Assembly: GCA_964019425.1 (NCBI GenBank)
Contig: OZ025833.1
Location: 124,001 to 188,000 of the forward strand
Source: Flectonema sp. DT1601
Lineage: Eukaryota > Euglenozoa > Diplonemea > Diplonemida > Diplonemidae
Direction of reading: 5' to 3'
DNA length: 64,000 bases
Shown here: positions 20,514 to 30,999 of the stretch, in pieces
How the letters are laid out: each line of letters starts with the position of its first letter
Position numbering within the stretch: position 1 is the first letter of the stretch
Made by a program: the position numbers and the translations under genes
Notes under the pieces: generated by a model
What the model saw: the letters and a program-made list of their open reading frames with translations, nothing else
What the model was told of the DNA's origin: nothing
Database searches by the model: none

Positions 20514-20878
20514 TTTAGTAAGTTCGTAATGATAAACTAGACGACGAATTAATTTTACTTACACAAACAACGAAAACTCAATTTACAAATTATTTTCAGT
20601 CAACTATTTCATGGTGTTGTAGGGTCTCTCTTTTAGAAAAAGAAAGAAAAAAAACAATCATTCAAAATCCATAATAATCACCAAACACGTATAGAGATAC
20701 AGTAATACATTTCGCCGCTTTCAGGAGGCTTCTTTTTTTTTTAATTTTTTTAAAAATTTATTTTCTTTATTTTTATACCTTTTGCTGAATAGTTGCCGAC
20801 TATCAATAAGTAGAATACACGAATCGGAATGTGGGGATTAACTCATTAGGGAGGTATGAAGACAGGATGATGTTTGTA
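20514..20878. other. Intergenic
   Basis: This is a 365-bp spacer with T runs near 20731-20760. No gene is seen. Confidence 0.4.
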
Positions 20879-21229
20879 TTAATATGATACTTTGAGAACA
20901 ATCCCTTGTCTTCGATCAACGAACTCTGATTTCAGCTCAAAGTCTTCTAATCCTAAATCTATTAACCCATCCCATGTTAGAACTTGTCTTCTGTGCCAAT
21001 TATCATCAGATTCTTCTCGTTCTCTCCTGCATACTGTGATATCAAATTGTCTCTGACCAAGTCTCGCACCTTCTAAAATGATATCTGAAACTCTTTGGCA
21101 AGCTCTCTCAACTTGAGGTCTTATAACAGCATCCTCGTGACTGTTCACTAAGCTAAGGATGTTCTCTTTAGCAAGCGGTCTAGAGCTGTGCCCTGGGGCT
21201 CTGTAGTAGCCCCTCTCCGGGCTGTACAT
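20879..21229 (-). CDS. Small conserved-looking protein, unknown function
   Basis: This is a 116-aa protein starting MYSPERGYYRAPG. After a short polar N-terminus, residues 20-85 look helical and amphipathic (KENILSLVNSHEDAVIRPQV, CQRVSDIILEGARLGQRQFD). The end alternates hydrophobic and charged residues (LIDLGLEDFELKSEFVDRRQ). Codon use and low homopolymer content match neighbouring genes, and it sits tightly between two genes on the same strand. I do not recognise a domain. Confidence 0.55.
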   Translation of the reverse strand: MYSPERGYYRAPGHSSRPLAKENILSLVNSHEDAVIRPQVERACQRVSDIILEGARLGQRQFDITVCRREREESDDNWHRRQVLTWDGLIDLGLEDFELKSEFVDRRQGIVLKVSY

Positions 21230-21392
21230 TTATCTCTATGTTGAAAAAAATAATTTGAAAGAGATAACAAAGTAGAATTGATTTATCATCCACATAAGAG
21301 GTCTTCATTTGTGTGCTGGGTTGTGAGAGAATTTAATTTGTTTTCACACAAAAAAGAAATATATATAAAATTAACAGTCGACTGTTAATTCA

Positions 21393-22718
21393 TCAGAGTC
21401 CGTTTAATCTTGCTAATAGATTATCGTGTTCTGTATGAACCGATCGAACGTTAAAAGCACCCGATGCCAATGCCATACTTGAAGCAGAGATTGGAATGAC
21501 TGCTCGCATACCAACAGATAGAGAAGTTGGTTTAATAGGTGCTGTTTTATGATATGGATCAATCATTTGTTTTAGTAGATTAAGATCTTCACCAGCAGTT
21601 ATCCAACCAGGTCGAATCTGATACGTATGCGACTCGTAGCCTGTAAACATTCTAAGATGATCTGACTCTTCTATTAAACATTCAACCGACTCTGGTATTG
21701 CAAGCACAGCCCTGCCGTCAATACGCATTTCAGGAATATCTTTTAATTGACACTTCTCAAGTTCGTTGTTTACTTTTTGATTCCACCGCAATTTATCACT
21801 TTTTGGAAGATTTTTTTTCAGAATTTTTTCAGTCGTGACATCTTCTAACTTCCCATGTGGTCTTCTTAAAAGATTCGATATGAATCTGAGAGCTAATCTA
21901 CAGTCTGGGTCATTATGCTGATCAATGAGTCTGGAAACTGTTTTTAATATATTTCGTGGGTCTTGAGCCTTTGAACGAATATTGTTTACTATGTCACAGA
22001 TAATCGGATCTTTGATTGAAGCATAAGCTATTGCATAAGAGATTTTGCAACATAGATGATCACTACTAGCGCTCAAAGCCATTAATGGATGGAAATAATG
22101 ATAATTTATAAAACCGAATTTCCGCAGTGATTCCAAAGAAGATTGAACAGCTTCCACAAGCTCATCTCTAGTTTTGTGATCACACTGAATATTGTAAGCG
22201 ATCCAACTAATTTCATGTTTTTCTGATTTATTATCAGAAATGTTAACGGAAACGTCACCTGACGTCAGATCTGATAATACGATTCTCTGATTATTTGGAA
22301 GATCAATATTATTCAAATCAATTATCCCTTGAAGGTTTGGTCTACGCAAAACAGCAACGAACGAACGTTCTCCGTCCGTAATTTGACAACTATACCTTAT
22401 AGAGGGCCTGCACTTACAATACTTCAATACAAGGTCTGAAAATGTTGTTAAACTGATTCCCCCAGAAAGGGTTACTACGACAGACATTTTTTCATCTCCG
22501 TGTGGTGGAATCTGTTCAATCGTTCGTGTCATTTGAACAACCTTTCCTTGTTTTAGTACTTGTCGATGTGCCATCGCACCTGGTCGGTCGAATATTGTCG
22601 CATGAATGATGTTCTGTTGACCAATCCGTTTTGTTATTCCCGAGACTTTCAATGTTGCATTTCCTAATTCATTTTTTTCAATCAATGATAACCTCGCTAA
22701 TACACTTCGCAGTGCCAT
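21393..22718 (-). CDS. Unrecognised 441-aa protein, possibly organellar
   Basis: The ATG follows ACTTGTCAG by 10 bases. The N-terminus MALRSVLARLSLIEKNELG could be a short mitochondrial presequence, but this is weak. The middle carries alternating beta-like stretches (MSVVVTLSGGISLTTFSDLV, RSFVAVLRRPNLQGIIDL) and then a helical half (DPRNILKTVSRLIDQHNDPD). I see no cysteine clusters, membrane segments or enzyme motifs. A lineage-specific protein is likely; no function is offered. Confidence 0.5.
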   Translation of the reverse strand: MALRSVLARLSLIEKNELGNATLKVSGITKRIGQQNIIHATIFDRPGAMAHRQVLKQGKVVQMTRTIEQIPPHGDEKMSVVVTLSGGISLTTFSDLVLKYCKCRPSIRYSCQITDGERSFVAVLRRPNLQGIIDLNNIDLPNNQRIVLSDLTSGDVSVNISDNKSEKHEISWIAYNIQCDHKTRDELVEAVQSSLESLRKFGFINYHYFHPLMALSASSDHLCCKISYAIAYASIKDPIICDIVNNIRSKAQDPRNILKTVSRLIDQHNDPDCRLALRFISNLLRRPHGKLEDVTTEKILKKNLPKSDKLRWNQKVNNELEKCQLKDIPEMRIDGRAVLAIPESVECLIEESDHLRMFTGYESHTYQIRPGWITAGEDLNLLKQMIDPYHKTAPIKPTSLSVGMRAVIPISASSMALASGAFNVRSVHTEHDNLLARLNGL

Positions 22719-22970
22719 TAGGGTAACCTGACAAGTACTTAAAAAAGTTGAGTGAGGGAGTTTGTCAAAGAATCCTTACTCATATGAATTATCAAAATAT
22801 TTTAGTTTCTAACTGTTTAAGAGAAATAATAATGTCTGTCATGTAATGGGAAATCTGAACTTCGCAATCTGGCAAAAAAAAACAAAAACTAAATTACAAA
22901 TCAGTACCAACTGTGTAGAGTTGAATAGTTAAAAAGAAGATCACTAATTGTATAGCATGCGGTGTGTTGG

Positions 22971-25646
22971 CTAGTCATCTTCGTCACTGTCTTCATATTC
23001 ATCATCATCATCCATATCGTCAGCAGTACCTGAGGAATATTCGATGTCTTCATCGCCTCCATCTCTTGATTTCATTGTTGTTCTTCTTTGAACAGTATCT
23101 GTCGTTGATAAAGTTCTGTTTAAGTCAGCAGCTTGTCTTCGTAGCATATCTTCAAAAGACTCTTCCTTAACAGGAGAGGATATCGGAGATAGACCACCAG
23201 AAAAACAAACCCAATCTGACTTTAATCGCAATTGCTGTTGATCAGCTTCATCCTGAATAGCTGAACCCCGTAACGAGAAGGTGCTTTGCATTGACTGGCG
23301 ATCAATCTCTTCCTGTGTGTAAAGCTCCTTTCGTTGACGTTGCTCGTCATCGATGCATGATGATTGGTGTGTTGCTAATCTTTTAGAGTCTCCAACAGAT
23401 AATAATAAATCAGTTATTATATCTTCGTATTTCATTACCTCCGTTTGGATAACTCGCCACTCAGATCCCTCTGTTCGAATCATCGCTTCACGTTGACGAG
23501 TTTCGTTATATATCAAATCTTCTTCTGCTTTAGATGCCCTCCCTGTTGTTTCAGGAGCATCGCTGATATCTGAGAAGCCGTCCATGTCGCTCATTGCATC
23601 GTCCGGTGGTGCTTCTGGATGCGCCACCTGCTCAGGATTTCTTTTAAAATCGCTGCTTCCTCTGCCAAGCAATTCGCTGAAACTGTCTGACGAAGAATCA
23701 TCAATTGGCTGTAGGATTGCTGAGCCTTCTGCTCTGGGAAATGATTTCTCTTCTTCTTCTTCTTCGCTCCCATTTTCTTCAGTAGAATCATTAAAGTCTT
23801 CAGAGTAGCTGGCATTGTCTCCTTTTCCTTTATTAGAATCATGATCATGAACTCCATTTGAAGAACTTTGAATGTCACTTTGAAGTGGACTCGGTGTCTT
23901 TACTGCTGCATGCATTTCCTCTGCTTTCGACAACATGCTCGTCTCAGTATGTTGTTCGTTGATAGGTACCCCCCGACCCTCATCTTCGTCGTGTCCAAGT
24001 TGGCTTTGCATTAGGCTATTAGATCTGCGGTCATAGGTTTCATTATTTTCGATTCCAAGAAGTTGCCTTTCTAATTCCACGACTGAGTCATACGGTTGGT
24101 CGTCCAGTTGAAACAACTCATCCGACGGATTGACATCCGGAGTTTGAGAAATCACATCGTCAGTATTGGAATCTACAGCGTCTTCAGTAATCGATTTTGA
24201 CTCCTCGCTGCTATTCAGTGATTGCCTTTCGTCAGCATCACCAACGGAGTCGGTGTTAGGTATCTCACCGGATTGTTCAGACTCATGTGTGCTGTGACGT
24301 TCTTCATCCTCAACAGCATCAGGGCTGGGTATCTCATTCAAGTGTTCAGACTCATGTGCGCTGTGACCTTCTTCATCTCCATCAGCAGCATCATCAGTAT
24401 CAGTGTTGAGTGTCTCAGCCGATTGTTCAGACTCATTTGTGCTGTAACCTTTGTCACCTTCAACAGGAACAATATCAGCTTCCTGAGATGTTATGACAAC
24501 TTCTGGAACTGATCGCCGTTGATTACCAACACCATCTGAAGGAAGGTTCTCTTGAGTAGACTCCCTCAAAGTACTCTCGTCAGGGGATTGATCAACAACT
24601 TTATTTTGCTGAGTTACTAAAGCCTTCAGAGGAAGACCATCATCTGACTCCTCGTCTTGTTTAGAGTAAACATTTGATATGAGACTTTGTTTACGAAGAG
24701 GTGATTGAGTTAACTGTTTATAACTTTCTGAACTGTCTTCTGGTGCTGATGTCTCGTGTGGTAGGTTTTCGTTTGGTTGGTTCATTTTTTCTCGTAACGT
24801 CTCTTTATAGGATGAATTGTGTTTCGGGGTTTGTAATTCACTTCTGCTTTGCGTGGTATGGGAAGCGAGTCCACTACTTGCAGGTGACTGATATCCATCA
24901 GCAATGTGTTGCACAGGGGAGGCATCCACAGTATCAACCGAAGGTTTTCCCTCCGCTGCTGATGTGGCTGCCGAACTCGAAGGTACTTCACGAACGACTT
25001 TGTTTGGAGGAGTAGTCACAGAATCCATCACTTGACTGTTGACCATCTCAGTAGTTTTAAATGGAATATTCGACTTTACTTCCGCAGATGGAGCAAGTTG
25101 ATTATTTAGAGCTCGTAAATAATCTTGACTAAGTGAAACCTCAGGTGATAACTTACAAGGGGGATGATGTGACGGCGGGGTACGCATTGCAGCCTGCGAG
25201 ATATAATTTTGCATAAACTGAAAGTTTCCCGGATACGGAGAACTCGCTGCTTCCGAATTGACGGTCGGGAATCCCCCCGAAGACTGACTCAGCGACCACA
25301 ACGCTCTGTGGTGATGGAGCTCCAGGTCACGTTCAGCGAGAATTTGTTTGTACGTTGACAACTCCTCACAAAGAGATTGAGTACTCGAAGTCTGTTGTCT
25401 ATTTGGTGATGTTTGTTTATCATTTTCATTGAAGCCTTTGTAACGTTTTTGTACCCCAGAAGGCAACCTGCACTTAAAACATTCATTCACTTTACAGTTC
25501 TTACAGGACCATCGCTCACCATTTCCCTTCTCTCCACATAACGAGCAATCCCAGACCCCAGATGCCCACATTGCACTACCCTTCCTCTCAAGGTAACTGC
25601 TGTACATTAGTTGTCCGTTGCAACCGCCACTGCACTTCGGTAACAT
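22971..25646 (-). CDS. Zinc-binding N-terminus plus long acidic disordered protein
   Basis: This is an 891-aa protein. Residues 1-60 hold about nine cysteines in paired spacing: CSGGC, then CSLCGEKGNGERWSCKNCKV, then CFKC. This suggests a cross-brace treble-clef finger like ZZ or C1 domains. Residues about 65-680 are low-complexity, rich in Ser, Asp, Glu and Gln, with three near-copies of a roughly 25-27-residue unit built on ESEQ/ESEH followed by IPxxDxV (residues about 400-480). After about 700 there is a more ordered helical stretch (SEWRVIQTEVMKYEDIITDL, EEIDRQSMQ), and the tail ends in a run of Asp/Glu. It is probably a scaffold or adaptor. Nothing in the sequence fixes its partner. Confidence 0.6.
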   Translation of the reverse strand: MLPKCSGGCNGQLMYSSYLERKGSAMWASGVWDCSLCGEKGNGERWSCKNCKVNECFKCRLPSGVQKRYKGFNENDKQTSPNRQQTSSTQSLCEELSTYKQILAERDLELHHHRALWSLSQSSGGFPTVNSEAASSPYPGNFQFMQNYISQAAMRTPPSHHPPCKLSPEVSLSQDYLRALNNQLAPSAEVKSNIPFKTTEMVNSQVMDSVTTPPNKVVREVPSSSAATSAAEGKPSVDTVDASPVQHIADGYQSPASSGLASHTTQSRSELQTPKHNSSYKETLREKMNQPNENLPHETSAPEDSSESYKQLTQSPLRKQSLISNVYSKQDEESDDGLPLKALVTQQNKVVDQSPDESTLRESTQENLPSDGVGNQRRSVPEVVITSQEADIVPVEGDKGYSTNESEQSAETLNTDTDDAADGDEEGHSAHESEHLNEIPSPDAVEDEERHSTHESEQSGEIPNTDSVGDADERQSLNSSEESKSITEDAVDSNTDDVISQTPDVNPSDELFQLDDQPYDSVVELERQLLGIENNETYDRRSNSLMQSQLGHDEDEGRGVPINEQHTETSMLSKAEEMHAAVKTPSPLQSDIQSSSNGVHDHDSNKGKGDNASYSEDFNDSTEENGSEEEEEEKSFPRAEGSAILQPIDDSSSDSFSELLGRGSSDFKRNPEQVAHPEAPPDDAMSDMDGFSDISDAPETTGRASKAEEDLIYNETRQREAMIRTEGSEWRVIQTEVMKYEDIITDLLLSVGDSKRLATHQSSCIDDEQRQRKELYTQEEIDRQSMQSTFSLRGSAIQDEADQQQLRLKSDWVCFSGGLSPISSPVKEESFEDMLRRQAADLNRTLSTTDTVQRRTTMKSRDGGDEDIEYSSGTADDMDDDDEYEDSDEDD

Positions 25647-26122
25647 TCGATTGTTGGATTTTATTTAAAGCGCAGTAGCATTTGTAAGCTTTCCAAAAAA
25701 AAAACAACTGAAGAACGAACTAAATTTAATCAAAATAAATAACCGCAAAACACGACAATGATGACATCATTTGCTTCTGAAGAATGGATCTTAATTTTTG
25801 GGGGTCTGAGAAAAAAAAGATACAGAAACAGAAATAACTTCACCGCATTAAATAAGTGAGGCCGGTACTCACAATTAGAATTAACTGACACGTTGAAGCA
25901 CTCTCAAATCGAATGCCTAACACACTGAGAGCGGTATTACCGCACACTAACTGATAACGTGCTGTACTCGATTGTAGACTACTGACGAATAGTCTTTAGT
26001 ACAGACTTTAGTCAAAGTACCGTTCTTGGCTACTAGACTCAGCAATAGCGCTGTTGTTGCTGTCTATCCTTTGAAGTCGGAAGGCAGAACTTGCAGAGGA
26101 GACTACCTAAACTGGATATCCA
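25647..26122. other. Intergenic
   Basis: This is a 476-bp spacer with an A run near 25694-25704. No gene or RNA is seen. Confidence 0.4.
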
Positions 26123-26832
26123 TTATGCTTCAGGAACAGGTTGCATTAAATGGTCTGTTGATGAATTATCATGGAATCCTGGAAGTGGTGGTCTCACAAC
26201 TCCAACGGGTACATCTTCCACAGGAGCTGCTTCCGATTCTTCTTCGAGTTTAGCTCTCTTCACAGCTGCTTCAATACCCATGGCTGCTTTTCTTTTAGCT
26301 TCAATGAAGTCACGGAATGACTGACGCTTATCCTTAAAAAAGTCAACAGTTGGAGGTTCCATGTTATTCTTCTCACAGGATACCTTCCATGTGCGGAGCT
26401 CATCTTTTGAGAATTCGCGATCACTAATCTCGTGAAGCTTAACAAATTTTGTCTTTCCATCGTAAAGGATTCTTAGCTTTCTTGATGATTTCTCACCGTT
26501 TGGCATCTCATAGATTTCCTCTCCATCTTTTTCATCTAATGCCGCTTCTATGCGGCCTACTCTGCCTACAGCGTTCTTGGAGTTTTCAAACTGAACCATT
26601 ACTACTACTCGTACGAAGCATCCGGTCATTAATTTATTAAATTGTTCATCGTCTACAGCCTTCTCAAGTGACTGTTTTATATTAGTTGATGTTTATGACA
26701 GTAAAGAGTGTTGTCGTATAACAAATAATTATAATAAATACAGACCTCTCTACGAACTTGAATATGCGGCATGTTGCGTAGGATTGCAGCCCATTCGTGG
26801 GCGTCTAACTTTTCCCCGTCAGCCTGAGCCAT
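26123..26832 (-). CDS. RTF1-like Plus3-domain protein
   Basis: Exon 1 is 26746-26832 (MAQADGEKLDAHEWAAIL) and exon 2 is 26123-26671. A 74-nt GT-AG intron (26672-26745, phase 0) separates them, giving 211 aa. Residues about 30-130 form a Plus3 domain: LMTGCFVRVVVMVQ, VGRVGRIEAAL, YDGKTKFVKLHEISDREFSKDELRTW. In RTF1 this domain binds phosphorylated SPT5 repeats and recruits the PAF1 complex to elongating RNA polymerase II. The protein lacks the long acidic N-terminus and histone-modification domain of yeast or animal RTF1, so it is a reduced version or a separate Plus3 protein. In an organism with polycistronic transcription a link to elongation is plausible, but that is inference. Confidence 0.8.
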
Positions 26833-27480
26833 ATATATATTTTTTTTTCAAGGGATACTGATTGAAAGGGTTATTAATTTTAATAAAATACCAGGATGAT
26901 GTTGCACAAACGATCTGAGGGTTATTTTTGTGTATTATGTTTCCTAACGTTGTGTTTCAATTAATTATTTAGTTGTATCCTTAAGCTAGTCGATAACACA
27001 AACACTTCATTTCAAAGGTCTGGGATCCCGGGTTTCGGGGTACCGTTAATGTTAAGTGGAAGTCACTTTTATACTTCCTTTTCATTGTTAAAAAAGTCTT
27101 TCATCCTTTTTTTTTTTTTGTTATAAATTAAATATTTTTCTTTTTTTTTTTTTTTTTTTTTTCGTCCTTTTTTTTTTTTTTTGTTGTTTTTTTTCTTGTG
27201 CTGGTTTACGAAATTTTCTTCGTAGATAGTTTTTCACTCACAAACAACCAGTACTGACCCACAAGTACAAAAAAAAAGAAGGCCTCTTAGGCCTAAGGAT
27301 AATGTTCTAAACACTACTAATTAAGGGGTTCTTTTTCATTTTCTCTTAAAAAGGGACAAGAGGGCAGGGGGGTTGTCCCTCGTTGGTTAGAAACGTATAA
27401 AAAAATCACTCTAATTGGAAACGGACCTGGTCTGTACCTAAGGTGTGTGTCGGTGCGGCAAGAAATGTTGCAGTTTCTTT
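26833..27480. other. Intergenic, T-tract rich
   Basis: T runs occur around 27108-27195. A short GC-rich patch lies at 27021-27045 (GGGATCCCGGGTTTCGGGG). I see no gene. Confidence 0.4.
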
Positions 27481-28441
27481 TCAATCAAACTGACGCTCAA
27501 CTATCTTAGTGATGTATTCTTCAACTTCAGTATCAGAAACTCTGCGGAACTTTGGGTTGTCTTTAGTCACAATCTGTTGTTGTTGTTGTTGTTGCTGTTG
27601 TTGTATGACTATGTCTTGATGAGGTAATTATATGCAAAGAAAATAACATACCGCAACTTCTAAATCAGCAGCTGTCAGATTGTTGTCATTGTTACCCAGG
27701 CACTTCTGAAGAGCACCAATTCCGATCATTATTGCCTCGTCGAGCTGTTTATGTTGAGTTGTATTAGACTTTAAAGACTGAAATATGAACAAGTACAATA
27801 CATACCGGTAAGTCTTCCTTGTACATCTTTTCAAGGTTAATTTTTACTTCAGTCGCCTTTTGTCCGAGGGCAGTTGCCTTGAATCCGAACCACATGCCAT
27901 CTGGTCCGATTGTTAGAATCTGTTTGTAGTTTTGTGAGAGAGAGTTAGTCTGTAAACGAATAACTTAAACAAGAAAATATCAAAGAGAGTAGAATACCTT
28001 TGGAACAACTTCACCACTATCTTCAAGTTCCATAGAACAGAAGATACCACCACATCCCATTGGTCTGTATCCTGCGTGTTGGGTGTAGACGTGTGCACGA
28101 GTAGCAAGTCTTTTCGCCAACCAAGTTGGTGGGCACTCGAATCCATGGTCCTCTGGAAAGTCAGCAGCCAGTCTTCGCGCGTCATCAACAACAGACAGAC
28201 AGTCAGGTACGCGACCACAAACAGCTAATCCAATCTCTTTTGTTACATTGTGAATGTGAGTAATGTGCTCAGGTTTCAATAACTTATCTGGAACCTTCTT
28301 CTGAGCTATCACAATAGCGCAATCCTTACCACGAATACCAATGTTTGTTAAAGATTCAGTCGCTAGAGTCTTAGCGCTGTATTCGACCTGATAAAGTCTT
28401 CCCTCAGGGGAGAAGATAGAAATCGCCTGGTCGTAACCCAT
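27481..28441 (-). CDS. PSMA6: 20S proteasome subunit alpha type-6 (alpha-1 in yeast order)
   Basis: I predict four exons: 27998-28441, 27806-27919, 27652-27744 and 27481-27573. The three phase-0 GT-AG introns are 78, 61 and 78 nt. The product is 247 aa, matching the family's usual 246. The N-terminal gate motif IFSPEGRLYQVEYSAKTL is followed by VRGKDCA-like IRGKDCAIVIAQKKVPDKLL, which is specific for this subunit. QVYTQ-like VYTQHAGYRPMGCGG and the C-terminal FKATALGQKATE are also present. Alpha subunits form the outer ring of the 20S core and gate entry of substrates. The last intron ends in a (CAA)n repeat next to its CAG. The start lies 12 bases after CTTCAG. Confidence 0.95.
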
Positions 28442-28855
28442 GTTGTGTCCAGTCTGAAGTGTATAAATATAATTAAGAGGACAACACGATTATAAGTAAC
28501 CCTGAGAACGACTTTTTATAACAAAAGAGTAATTCACCAGTAACAAAATACGCATTCCATTCGTTGCGATTAACAGTGAACCGAACGTGCATTCGGCTGA
28601 ACATTCGCAACCACACGGATTGTTTGTTTGGGATGCCAATAAACTATTTTCAAAAGACAAACAAGACTCAGTCGAAAAAACTTATTGCCGTGACTACATC
28701 AAGTTAACCACCCAAGGGCTACTAGTAACCGCTCTGCCTTTTAAACAGGAGTGGCGATGCTGCAACAAGTGCGGTCTTAGAAATAAATAGAAAGAAAAGA
28801 CGAGACTCAGTTAGTACAAAAACAGGGGTACCAATAATACAATATCATAGGGAGG
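28442..28855. other. Intergenic
   Basis: This spacer separates the PSMA6 start from the MOSC stop. A 67-codon plus-strand ORF (28587-28790) has no features that would support it as a gene. Confidence 0.4.
28454..28470 (-). promoter_or_regulatory. Candidate spliced-leader acceptor (PSMA6)
   Basis: The minus strand reads TTTATACACTTCAG, 12 bases before the ATG at 28441. The role is inferred. Confidence 0.4.
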
Positions 28856-29983
28856 CTACTTTTTCCTAAGTAGCACGAATGACGCTGTTGCCATTGCGAT
28901 AACAGGAGTGGCTATCGACACAAAGCTGCACAACTTGGAAGAAAAAGTCTTTTCTCTTTTGAGAACTGTAATTGTCATTCCCTCTTCGATAACACCTTCT
29001 TGACTGTCGTGACCAACGTAAACTCCCATGAACGGACCCTTCCAAATCCCCCATTTTTCATCCGCAGCCTTTGCTGGAAACATCTTACGAAGTGTCAACG
29101 TTGGAAAAAGACTGCTTGCCTTTTTACCACTAAATCCCTTTTTAGAAAATACAAATTCACCTGTCTGCTGATCTCTGCAAGGAATGCTACAACGAGGACA
29201 CTCTTTGATTTTACGAAACAAGTAAGGTCCGACTTTGAACTCGAGCCAGGTTTCTTCTTCCCAAGGATCACATCCGTCTACTACAATTGAACCTCTAAAA
29301 GATAGAACAGGATAACCAGATGTTCCCATTCTACTATCAAGGTCTCTACATGATGAAGATGATGTCATTAAAAACGGAGCGTAGTCTTGGAATGACACTC
29401 CGTCACCTTCGCGAACATTAAAACCAGTTGAGTCGCATCCTGGGAGTTGTGCTTTCTCTTTGATGATATTCTTTCCGGCGAAGTCTGTGCATCGTCTCAT
29501 AGTTTTGTTCATCATTCGAACGAGTTTGTACTGCGCCTGAGGGAGACATTCCTTACCGATGTCAGCGCTGTTGAGGTACTTTGTAAACCATTGTTCTGAT
29601 TCAGTACCGCAATCCTTTCCGTTGATTCTGCCGAGTTCCCAAGACCCGTTTTCTGGATCAGTAGTTGAGTGTCCTCCACAGGATACTTCACAATCCTCAT
29701 TGTTTTCATAGTGAGACTCTGCAATAGGAACTGAAAGTGGTGGCATTCCTTCTGCGGTTATTGTCAAGCAATCATTTCCAATCTCAACTCCAACTCTCGC
29801 TAAACACTTTACCTTTCTCTGACTCAAATACTCACCTGCTCTGTACCTGTCTCCACGAACATCAATAATGCACCACTTCCTGTCTAATTCGAAACCTGTT
29901 GGTACCATCTCTGCTGACTTGACTCTGGTTCCTTGGGCTGACTTCACCGGAAAAACCCAGAGTTCTGAAACATGTGGGCCCAT
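28856..29983 (-). CDS. MOSC-domain protein with a C-terminal membrane anchor (mARC-like)
   Basis: This is a 375-aa protein. The start at 29983 (MGPHVSELWVFPVKSAQGT) lies 15 bases after CTCTCACAG; more upstream ATGs belong to untranslated sequence. Residues 1-120 are the MOSC_N beta-barrel. The MOSC core follows, with KECPRCSIPC near residue 275; the family's Moco/sulfur-carrying cysteine lies in this region. Relatives include mitochondrial amidoxime-reducing component and molybdenum-cofactor sulfurase C-termini. A hydrophobic stretch (FVSIATPVIAMATASFVLL) ends just before RKK, so the protein should be tail-anchored. Animal mARC enzymes are anchored by their N-terminus instead. It is probably a molybdoenzyme reducing N-hydroxylated compounds, but the substrate is not known. 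Confidence 0.85.
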   Translation of the reverse strand: MGPHVSELWVFPVKSAQGTRVKSAEMVPTGFELDRKWCIIDVRGDRYRAGEYLSQRKVKCLARVGVEIGNDCLTITAEGMPPLSVPIAESHYENNEDCEVSCGGHSTTDPENGSWELGRINGKDCGTESEQWFTKYLNSADIGKECLPQAQYKLVRMMNKTMRRCTDFAGKNIIKEKAQLPGCDSTGFNVREGDGVSFQDYAPFLMTSSSSCRDLDSRMGTSGYPVLSFRGSIVVDGCDPWEEETWLEFKVGPYLFRKIKECPRCSIPCRDQQTGEFVFSKKGFSGKKASSLFPTLTLRKMFPAKAADEKWGIWKGPFMGVYVGHDSQEGVIEEGMTITVLKREKTFSSKLCSFVSIATPVIAMATASFVLLRKK

Positions 29984-30999
29984 TTTAATGTATGTAGTCT
30001 GTGAGAGATATTGTGTTGTTTGTGTTATGGTTTTTTTCATAACAACGGCAGCTTCTTCTTTCATACAGTCAGATATTTTGTGTGTGCAAAAGCAACATGT
30101 CCAGTGCAAGTGTAACTAAACATTGAAGATATTGCTGCTGTAAAATCATTAAAAAATCGGGTTTTTACGGGACAAGAAAAAAAGTAAAAAAAATAAAAAT
30201 AAAATCAGAGGAAAACCGAGTTTGACATTGTGTTGTGTATAATTTCCGATTCCTGAAAAAAAAAAAAAAAGGAATTAACAAAAAAAAAAAAAAAAGTAAA
30301 TTAAGAACACGGCTGCTGGCAAACGATGCCTTCAAGCACAAAAGACTCTACCAACAGAAGGAACCCACTCGAAAAAGACAACAAGAAATTCTCAACTTGC
30401 TATTGTGACCAAATCGACATTACGTAGGTATGGAATGAGAGAGGGAGAGTAATAGCTTATGTCTGAATGATACAAGAAGAGATTATAAAAAAAAGCAGGC
30501 ATACAACTAAATGACGCGACGTCTCTTACTAACTGGGATACAGAAAAGACAAAAAAATATCAATCAAAAGCTGATACTTTTTAAAACAAAGGGATCTTAC
30601 GGGGGGGGGAAGGGTAGATAACACGATAGGTAATACCTTTGTTCTTTCTTTTCTTTATTTTTTTTTTTTATTTTTTTATTTTTTTCAATCACACAATTTC
30701 CTTTCGACGAAGTATACTTAAAGGGTGGTTTACATTAGGGGAAGGTACGTACAGAATACTGATGATACAACCAAGCTGGTTGAAAAAAGGTTAATCAAGT
30801 CGGATTGAACTTACTTTTTAGACAGTTCCTCGAAACACTATTATAACGAATATACTTAATGTGAATAGTTAACCTTACCTGTTACTTGTCTCATGATGGT
30901 AACAGGATATAGAATCAATACGGATTTGATTGGACGAATTATTTTACATCAAAAAAAACTTTTAACTCTCAATAATCCAACCCCCAACAGTAGACAGGA
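29984..30999. other. Intergenic
   Basis: This is a spacer of about 1 kb with A runs near 30257-30295, a run of G at 30602-30610 and a T-rich stretch near 30655-30687. No gene is supported. Confidence 0.45.
29999..30013 (-). promoter_or_regulatory. Candidate spliced-leader acceptor (MOSC gene)
   Basis: The minus strand reads ATATCTCTCACAG, then 15 bases to the ATG. It decides between several in-frame ATGs. Confidence 0.5.

Noticed and set aside
23584-25015. Plus-strand ORFs antisense to the zinc-finger protein
   Set aside because: They follow from codon composition of the Ser/Glu-rich gene on the other strand and show no protein features.
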